DNA of 64,000 nt, from the NCBI RefSeq assembly GCF_018861045.1, contig NZ_JAHKQJ010000010.1, forward strand, positions 62,001 through 126,000. The letters run 5' to 3'. Positions within the stretch are counted from its first letter, which is position 1; each line of letters begins with the position of its first letter. Positions 59,115-64,000 of this stretch are shown here, one piece after another. The DNA is from Octadecabacter sp. B2R22 (lineage in GTDB: Bacteria > Pseudomonadota > Alphaproteobacteria > Rhodobacterales > Rhodobacteraceae). A model generated the notes under the pieces. The model had not been told where the DNA came from. It worked only from the letters and a program-made list of their open reading frames with translations, and searched no databases. The position numbers were made by a program, and so were the translations under genes.

Positions 59115-60071
59115 ATGAAACATGCAGAAACAGTGACATTCGGCGGCTCAGGACTTGATCGCGCGGCACATTTGCGCGCGGACGTAACTGCGTTGGAACA
59201 AAATCCAGATGCGCGGTGTATCCTGTTATGGCGGGGAAAACTGATGGTCGAGGGCGAAGGCTTGGGTCTTGCCCGTGTGCCTTTGGACCATCCTGTGTTG
59301 GCTGATGCCGGACCCGTGCGGGTGTTTATGGGGCTTGATGACGCGGGTCCTGTTTTTGCGGCAAACCTGATCAACTGGAACCCAGAGGTGCTGGACGAAG
59401 AGGCGATGAACACGTTTCTTGATCCCACTACCCAGCATCACCCTGCGATGCCGGACGCGAACCACGCTGCCGAATTACGTGCGATCATGACGACACTGAC
59501 GCCGCGCGATGCTGAATTGGCAGCCACAGCACGAGCCGTTCTGCAATGGCACGATAGTCACCGTTTTTGTTCGACCTGTGGTGTTCGAAGCGTTTCCGAT
59601 GACGCAGGGTGGAAAAGGACGTGCCCAGACTGCGGCACGTTCCATTTCCCGCGCACAGACCCTGTCGTGATTATGTTGATCCTATCGGGGGACAATGTGC
59701 TTGTCGGGCGCTCACCTGGTTGGCCCGAGGGAATGTATTCTTTGTTGGCAGGCTTCGTGGAGCCTGGCGAGACGATAGAAGCCGCTGTGCGCCGCGAAGT
59801 GTTCGAAGAAGCGGGCGTTGAGGTCGGTGAAGTGGACTATCTGGCCAGCCAACCTTGGGCTTTTCCATCATCCTTGATGATCGGCTGTCTGGGGCAGGCG
59901 ACATCAACAAAGATCACCGTTGATCCTGTAGAGCTGGAAGACGCACGCTGGATTTCACGCGCTGAGATGGTGCAAGCGGCGAATGGGGAACACCCAGAGA
60001 TAAAGCCCGCCAGAAACGGCGCAATCGCACATTTTCTGCTAGAGAACTGGCTGGCAAATACGCTAGATTAA
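59115..60071 (+). CDS. nudC: NAD(+) diphosphatase / RNA decapping enzyme NudC
   Basis: 318 aa. Zinc ribbon FCSTCG...RTCPDCGTFHFPRTDP (about residues 152-185), Nudix box GFVEPGETIEAAVRREVFEE plus AGV (about 212-234), and SQPWAFPSSLMIGC (about 250). Hydrolyses NAD(H) and can remove NAD caps from RNA. AACAGG is a weak ribosome site before the ATG. Unrelated to the following SRPBCC gene except by strand. Confidence 0.95.
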   Translation: MKHAETVTFGGSGLDRAAHLRADVTALEQNPDARCILLWRGKLMVEGEGLGLARVPLDHPVLADAGPVRVFMGLDDAGPVFAANLINWNPEVLDEEAMNTFLDPTTQHHPAMPDANHAAELRAIMTTLTPRDAELAATARAVLQWHDSHRFCSTCGVRSVSDDAGWKRTCPDCGTFHFPRTDPVVIMLILSGDNVLVGRSPGWPEGMYSLLAGFVEPGETIEAAVRREVFEEAGVEVGEVDYLASQPWAFPSSLMIGCLGQATSTKITVDPVELEDARWISRAEMVQAANGEHPEIKPARNGAIAHFLLENWLANTLD

Positions 60072-60121
60072 TCAAACGAAATTAAACAGGCTGACAAGGC
60101 CGGACGAACGAGCAGGACACC

Positions 60122-60583
60122 ATGGAATTTAGCGCACACGACGACATCTCGGCTCCGATTGATTTTGTTTACTCACAGGTTACTGATTTCAAAAGGTTTG
60201 AACGCTCCATCATGCGCCGTGGCGGCGATGTTGAACGCCTTCACGGGGGTGACACAGCGACCGTGGGCACAAAATGGCGGGTGAATTTTCGTTTGCGTGA
60301 TAAAGACCGGACCGTTGATGCCGAATTGGTTGAGGTTGATGCCCCGAACACATTGAAGATCGAAGTCACATCGCCCAGCATAGATGGCACGATGGTGGTT
60401 GATCTTATCTCACTGTCCAAAACCCACACCCGCCTGAGCGTTAAGGCGAAAGCCGTTGCAAAGACAATACCGGGTAAGCTGCTGTTTCAGTCCGTCCGGT
60501 TTGCGCGCGTTAAAACCGAGAACAAGTTCAAGATGATGGTAAAAGGCTTCGCCGAAGACGTCGAAGCCAAGCATGTCCGTTAA
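60122..60583 (+). CDS. SRPBCC (START-like) family protein
   Basis: 153 aa. MEFSAHDDISAPIDFVYSQV and the late helix LLFQSVRFARVKTENKFKMM with intervening strands are the helix-grip fold that holds a lipid-like ligand. Ligand and role are unknown. 50 bases after nudC. Confidence 0.83.
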   Translation: MEFSAHDDISAPIDFVYSQVTDFKRFERSIMRRGGDVERLHGGDTATVGTKWRVNFRLRDKDRTVDAELVEVDAPNTLKIEVTSPSIDGTMVVDLISLSKTHTRLSVKAKAVAKTIPGKLLFQSVRFARVKTENKFKMMVKGFAEDVEAKHVR

Positions 60584-60606
60584 TCACCCCGCCAAGACAA
60601 TATCTT

Positions 60607-61455
60607 TTAAGACGATGGCTTTTCGTGGCGCCGTGGCGCAGCAGGAAAGACACCCATCAATCGGATGTGGTCAGTGAAGTAGTCCAACTCTTCCATCGCC
60701 AGCGCGACATTGCGGTCATCAGGGTGGCCTTCGACCTCGGCGTAGAATTGCGTCGCCGTGAACTGGCCACCAACCATGTAGCTTTCCAGCTTTGTCATGT
60801 TGACCCCATTGGTCGCGAACCCACCCATCGCTTTGTAAAGCGCGGCTGGAATGTTGCGAACGCGGAAGACGAAGCTTGTCACCATGCCATGTTTGCCACG
60901 ACGTGACAGATCGGGCTCACGACCCATGATCAAGAAACGCGTTGTATTGCGGTCATGGTCCTCAATGTGGCGGGCCAGAATGTTCAAACCATAGATGCCT
61001 GCCGCCATTTCAGAGGCCAAAGCGCCCGCCGTCATGTCGTCGCCTGCTGCGACGTCCATCGCTGCGCGGGCATTGTCGGGGCTGATCATCGGTTCAATCC
61101 CGTTTTCGCGCAGAAATTTACCACACTGCGGGAGAATCACGATGTGACCGCTGGCTGTTCTGATCTGATCGACCTGTGCGCCGGGTTTGCCAAGCAGGTT
61201 GATGTGAACCCGAACAAAGGCTTCGTCGACAATGTGCAGCCCGCTTTCGGGCAGCAGCGTATGGACATCACCGACCCGCCCGTAGGTGGAATTCTCAACT
61301 GCGATCATGCCAAGATCGGCTTCGCCCTTGCGGACGGCTTCAATCGCGGCGTTGAACGTCGGGCAGGGGAGAGGTTCATAACTGGGGCGTGCTTCGACGC
61401 AGGCTTGGTGGCCGTAGGCGCCTGGTTCGCCCTGAAATGCGATGCGTTTTGTCAT
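60607..61455 (-). CDS. pheA: Prephenate dehydratase
   Basis: 282 aa, monofunctional. Converts prephenate to phenylpyruvate in phenylalanine synthesis. IAFQGEPGAYGHQACVEA (residues 5-22), GMIAVENSTYGRVGDVHTLL (about 49-68), DHDRNTTRFLIMG (about 165-177) and a C-terminal ACT domain with GVNMTKLESYMVGGQFTATQ (about 217-236), which senses phenylalanine. There is no chorismate mutase domain. Confidence 0.96.
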   Translation of the reverse strand: MTKRIAFQGEPGAYGHQACVEARPSYEPLPCPTFNAAIEAVRKGEADLGMIAVENSTYGRVGDVHTLLPESGLHIVDEAFVRVHINLLGKPGAQVDQIRTASGHIVILPQCGKFLRENGIEPMISPDNARAAMDVAAGDDMTAGALASEMAAGIYGLNILARHIEDHDRNTTRFLIMGREPDLSRRGKHGMVTSFVFRVRNIPAALYKAMGGFATNGVNMTKLESYMVGGQFTATQFYAEVEGHPDDRNVALAMEELDYFTDHIRLMGVFPAAPRRHEKPSS

Positions 61456-61576
61456 CTTTCTCCCCTATTTTCCATTTTTCGCACAAAATGGGCATTTGGT
61501 CGCGGTGCTACACCTTGATAAATGGCGAGGGAAGCGGATAGATGGCGCACAAACTAGGAAGCAAGTGGATCGCGAC

Positions 61577-62092
61577 ATGTTCGACACAATGACAATGACC
61601 AAAGTTCTTGGCGGCGTATGCGGCACACTATTGGTGTTTTTGCTGGGCAAATGGGCCGCAGAAGAGATTTATCACCCCGGTGGCCACGGTGACCACGAGC
61701 AGGCTTACGTGATTCCTGTTGAGGGTGCCGAAGATGCAGCACCCGTTGAAGAAGGCCCGGACTTCGCAGAAGTTTACGCAATGGCAGACGCAGCAGCAGG
61801 CGAAGGCCAGTGGCGTGCATGTGCGGCGTGTCACAAACTTGAACCAGGTGTTAACTCAACTGGCCCGGCATTGTACGGCGTTGTAGGCCGCGCTGTTGGT
61901 GGTGTTGCTGATTTCGGAAGCTATTCTGGTGCATTGAACGATGCGGCTGATGTTTGGACACCTGAGAACCTGAACGCGTTCCTTGAAAACCCACGTGGCT
62001 TCGCGCCGGGGACTGGCATGACATACAACGGCATGCGCAAGATCGAAGATCGCGCGAACCTTATCGCGTATCTCGACAGCCTCGACGGCTAA
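61577..62092 (+). CDS. cycM: Membrane-anchored cytochrome c (CycM / cy type)
   Basis: 171 aa from the ATG at 61577; a GTG at 61565 is in frame and better spaced from AGGAAG, so four more residues are possible. N-terminal uncleaved helix (VLGGVCGTLLVFLLGKWAA), acidic linker, heme motif CAACHK (about 99-104) and axial Met in GTGMTYNGM (about 155). Carries electrons from the cytochrome bc1 complex to the terminal oxidase. A terminator follows. Confidence 0.92.
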   Translation: MFDTMTMTKVLGGVCGTLLVFLLGKWAAEEIYHPGGHGDHEQAYVIPVEGAEDAAPVEEGPDFAEVYAMADAAAGEGQWRACAACHKLEPGVNSTGPALYGVVGRAVGGVADFGSYSGALNDAADVWTPENLNAFLENPRGFAPGTGMTYNGMRKIEDRANLIAYLDSLDG

Positions 62093-62116
62093 GTTAGACG
62101 CAATCGAATTTTTGAA

Positions 62117-62143
62117 AGGCCGCTCAGTTTGGGCGGTCTTTTG
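62117..62143 (+). terminator. Intrinsic terminator after cycM
   Basis: AGGCCGCTC, loop AGTTT, GGGCGGTCT, then TTTTG: an 8-9-bp stem with two G-U pairs about 25 bases after the stop. Confidence 0.7.
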
Positions 62144-62273
62144 CGTTGTGGAATCCGAAAACTGGGCGGCTGTCGGCCTAAATCACGCAGTTGTCACGTA
62201 ATCTCAACTTGAATGTTAGCCCTTCGCCGTCCTAGCTTATTTATAAGGAATTTTCCGCAAGCAGGAGCGCCAA

Positions 62274-64000
62274 ATGGCCAAAGCACAACATCACTCTCAT
62301 GCCCCACGATCCAAGGCGGCAGTTCAGACCCAACAATTGGGGCTTTCAAAATGGGGGATGTTGCTGGCTGGCTCAGTATTGGTAATTGGTGCGGCAAGCA
62401 TGCTGCGCGCTGACAGCCATGAAGAAGTGATCATCTCGCATGGGTATACAAACTTCGGAGAGCTGAAATACCCAGTCGACATGGCGCATTTGGATTACGT
62501 CAATCCCGACGCCCCAAAAGGCGGCGAGATGAGCCTTTGGACCCAAGGCACGTTTGATACCTTCAATAATTTCACCCGTGAAGGCGCAACAGCAGCGGGC
62601 ACAACGATCCTTTACGAAAGCATCATGACCGCCACGGCAGATGACCCATATGGGTCGTATTGTTATCTTTGCACCACGATCGAGTACCCAGAAAGCAAAG
62701 ACTGGGTGATCTTCAATCTGCGCGATGATGTTACGTTTTCTGATGGTTCGGCGTTTACTGCCGAAGATGTGGTGTTTTTCCACGAGCTGATCATGGATCA
62801 AGGCTTGCCTGAATATGTGGCCGTTGTTGAAGGCTATGTTGAAAAGGTCGAAGTCCTCGACACGCACCGTGTGCGTTTCACCTTCACCCCCGAGGCTCCG
62901 CGCCGAGACGTGATCGGCATCGCCGGAAGCAACCGTGCGTTTTCCAAAGCGTGGTTTGCGGAAACTGGCGCTCGGCTTGATGAAAGCACGGATGTGCCGT
63001 TCCTTGGCACGGGGGCATATGTTCTTGGCAGTTACGACACCAATCGAAACGTTGTCTATCAACGGGATCCGAATTGGTGGGGCGCAGAGCACCCGATGAA
63101 TGTCGGGCAGGCCAATTTCGATTCGATCCGCTATGAGTATTTCACGGATAGCGCTGCGGCGTTTGAGGCTTTCAAAGCGGGCGAATACACCTTCCGTCAA
63201 GAAAGCTCTTCGTTGCAGTGGGCCACAGGGTACGAGTTCCCTTCCATCGAAAACGGTTGGGTGCGCAAAGAAGAACTGCCAGACGGCACGATTGGCTCTG
63301 CGCAGGCGTTTATTTTCAACCTTCGGGACGAAAGATTTCAGGACCCTAAGGTGCGCGAAGCTATTCGTCTGATGTTCAACTTTGAATGGTCAAACGAAAC
63401 CTTGTTCTACGGGCTTTATGATCGCGTCGAATCGTTCTGGCAGAATACCGACCTTCAGGCGCAAGGCGTGCCATCCGAAGCTGAGCTGGCTCTGCTTCAA
63501 CCGCTCGTTGATGAGGGCCTGCTTGATGCTTCTATCTTGACGGATGAGGCCGTTTTGCCGCCGACATCGAGTGCGGGCCGCCCAACAGATCGCACGAACC
63601 TGCGTCTTGCATCCGCCCTTTTGGACGAAGCGGGCTGGATTGCCGGCGATGACGGGATGCGCCGTAAGGACGGACAAGTGCTTGAGGTGGAGTTCTTGTC
63701 AGCGTCCCCCGGTTTTGATCGCATCATTAACCCTTACGTCGAAAGCCTGCAGCGTTTGGGCGTGGACGCGACCCTGAACCGAGTGGATTTCGCGCAATAC
63801 GTTGAGCGTCTGGATGCACCGTCTGATTTTGACATGATTACCCACACAATGACCCAAGGGTTTGAGCCGGGTAGCGGTCTGCGCCAATGGTTCGGGTCTG
63901 AAACGGCGGCGGACAGTTCGCGCAACCTGATGGGGCTTGAAGATCCTGCAGTTGATCGTCTTTTGACAAACGTCATCAACGCGACGGGTCTGGAAGAAAT
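62274..64000 (+). CDS. YejA-like ABC transporter substrate-binding protein, N-terminal part
   Basis: Open from the ATG at 62274 (AGGAG 6 nt upstream) to the right edge: 575 codons, C-terminus missing. A hydrophobic export segment (about 24-42, WGMLLAGSVLVIGAASML) precedes a family 5 peptide-binding lobe: GELKYPVDMAHLDYVNPDAP, SKDWVIFNLRDDVTFSDGSA, and EAIRLMFNFEWSNETLFYGL. The wording of these blocks fits the YejA group that imports peptides or microcin C-like compounds. Permease and ATPase genes (yejB, yejE, yejF) would be expected past 64000. Confidence 0.88.
   Translation, partial: MAKAQHHSHAPRSKAAVQTQQLGLSKWGMLLAGSVLVIGAASMLRADSHEEVIISHGYTNFGELKYPVDMAHLDYVNPDAPKGGEMSLWTQGTFDTFNNFTREGATAAGTTILYESIMTATADDPYGSYCYLCTTIEYPESKDWVIFNLRDDVTFSDGSAFTAEDVVFFHELIMDQGLPEYVAVVEGYVEKVEVLDTHRVRFTFTPEAPRRDVIGIAGSNRAFSKAWFAETGARLDESTDVPFLGTGAYVLGSYDTNRNVVYQRDPNWWGAEHPMNVGQANFDSIRYEYFTDSAAAFEAFKAGEYTFRQESSSLQWATGYEFPSIENGWVRKEELPDGTIGSAQAFIFNLRDERFQDPKVREAIRLMFNFEWSNETLFYGLYDRVESFWQNTDLQAQGVPSEAELALLQPLVDEGLLDASILTDEAVLPPTSSAGRPTDRTNLRLASALLDEAGWIAGDDGMRRKDGQVLEVEFLSASPGFDRIINPYVESLQRLGVDATLNRVDFAQYVERLDAPSDFDMITHTMTQGFEPGSGLRQWFGSETAADSSRNLMGLEDPAVDRLLTNVINATGLEE

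Overview
The window is a piece of chromosome from an alphaproteobacterium of the Rhodobacteraceae, most likely a marine Roseobacter-type organism. The evidence is gene content and order: dnaX-ybaB-recR, ftsEX-plsC, a TrcR (DUF1013) regulator, a COQ9 gene divergent from rpsU, malyl-CoA lyase, a plant-type glutamate-cysteine ligase, a VPLPA-type sorting signal and a small 4.5S-type SRP RNA. The sequence is moderately GC-rich by eye and very compact. Many neighbours overlap by 4 nt (ATGA) or converge stop to stop, and no gap between genes reaches 300 bases; the longest (about 240-260 bases) are 27900-28138, 39272-39512 and 49764-50025. I saw no tRNA, rRNA, insertion sequence, prophage or CRISPR array.

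Layout. 1-2095 (minus): a partial efflux adaptor, moaB and a uracil-DNA-glycosylase-like gene with altered catalytic motifs. 2194-6469 (plus): pyrB, three small membrane-protein genes (two with PH-like domains), a dihydroorotase homologue that lacks the catalytic metal ligands (PyrC'-like) and plsY. 6491-10163: gshA, a small membrane protein and rsmE, divergent from ubiA. 10223-12435: an OmpA-domain protein and its small membrane partner. 12443-16647: a secreted protein and a TlpA thioredoxin, divergent from argH - small lipoprotein - lysA. 16684-20328: a DUF4175 protein converging on a zinc-ribbon membrane protein. 20490-23953: a tightly overlapped ftsE-ftsX-plsC-flavin oxidase-hypothetical operon. 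23950-27899: a secreted protein, accA, an AraC/GyrI regulator, a racemase-like protein and malyl-CoA lyase. 28139-30967: a D-glutamate/D-amino-acid catabolic cluster (dgcN-dgcA-D-amino acid aminotransferase). 31040-33848: a second OmpA-domain plus membrane-partner pair, paralogous to the first. 33845-37933: a DUF1244 protein, an N-formylglutamate amidohydrolase, pyruvate kinase, rpmI-rplT and a lipoprotein. 37982-43820: a CAP-RTX exoprotein, pheS - ASCH protein - pheT, and a pilin-like protein. 43918-50682: two regulators, a methyltransferase, ytoQ, mscL, rpsU, COQ9, a quinone oxidoreductase and a VPLPA-anchored protein. 50843-55618: RNase T2, trcR, recR-ybaB-dnaX and a DUF202 protein. 55806-64000: an ankyrin protein with an overlapping phosphatase, rsgA, the SRP RNA, nudC, pheA, a membrane cytochrome c and a partial YejA-like peptide-binding protein.

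Most of the window is housekeeping. The parts most worth a second look are the duplicated OmpA/partner gene pairs with an internal repeat unit, the two enzyme homologues whose catalytic residues are lost (dihydroorotase-like and UDG-like), the PH-domain pair embedded in the pyrimidine operon, the D-glutamate cluster divergent from malyl-CoA lyase, and the ankyrin-phosphatase pair. All protein assignments come from reading motifs; no database search was run.
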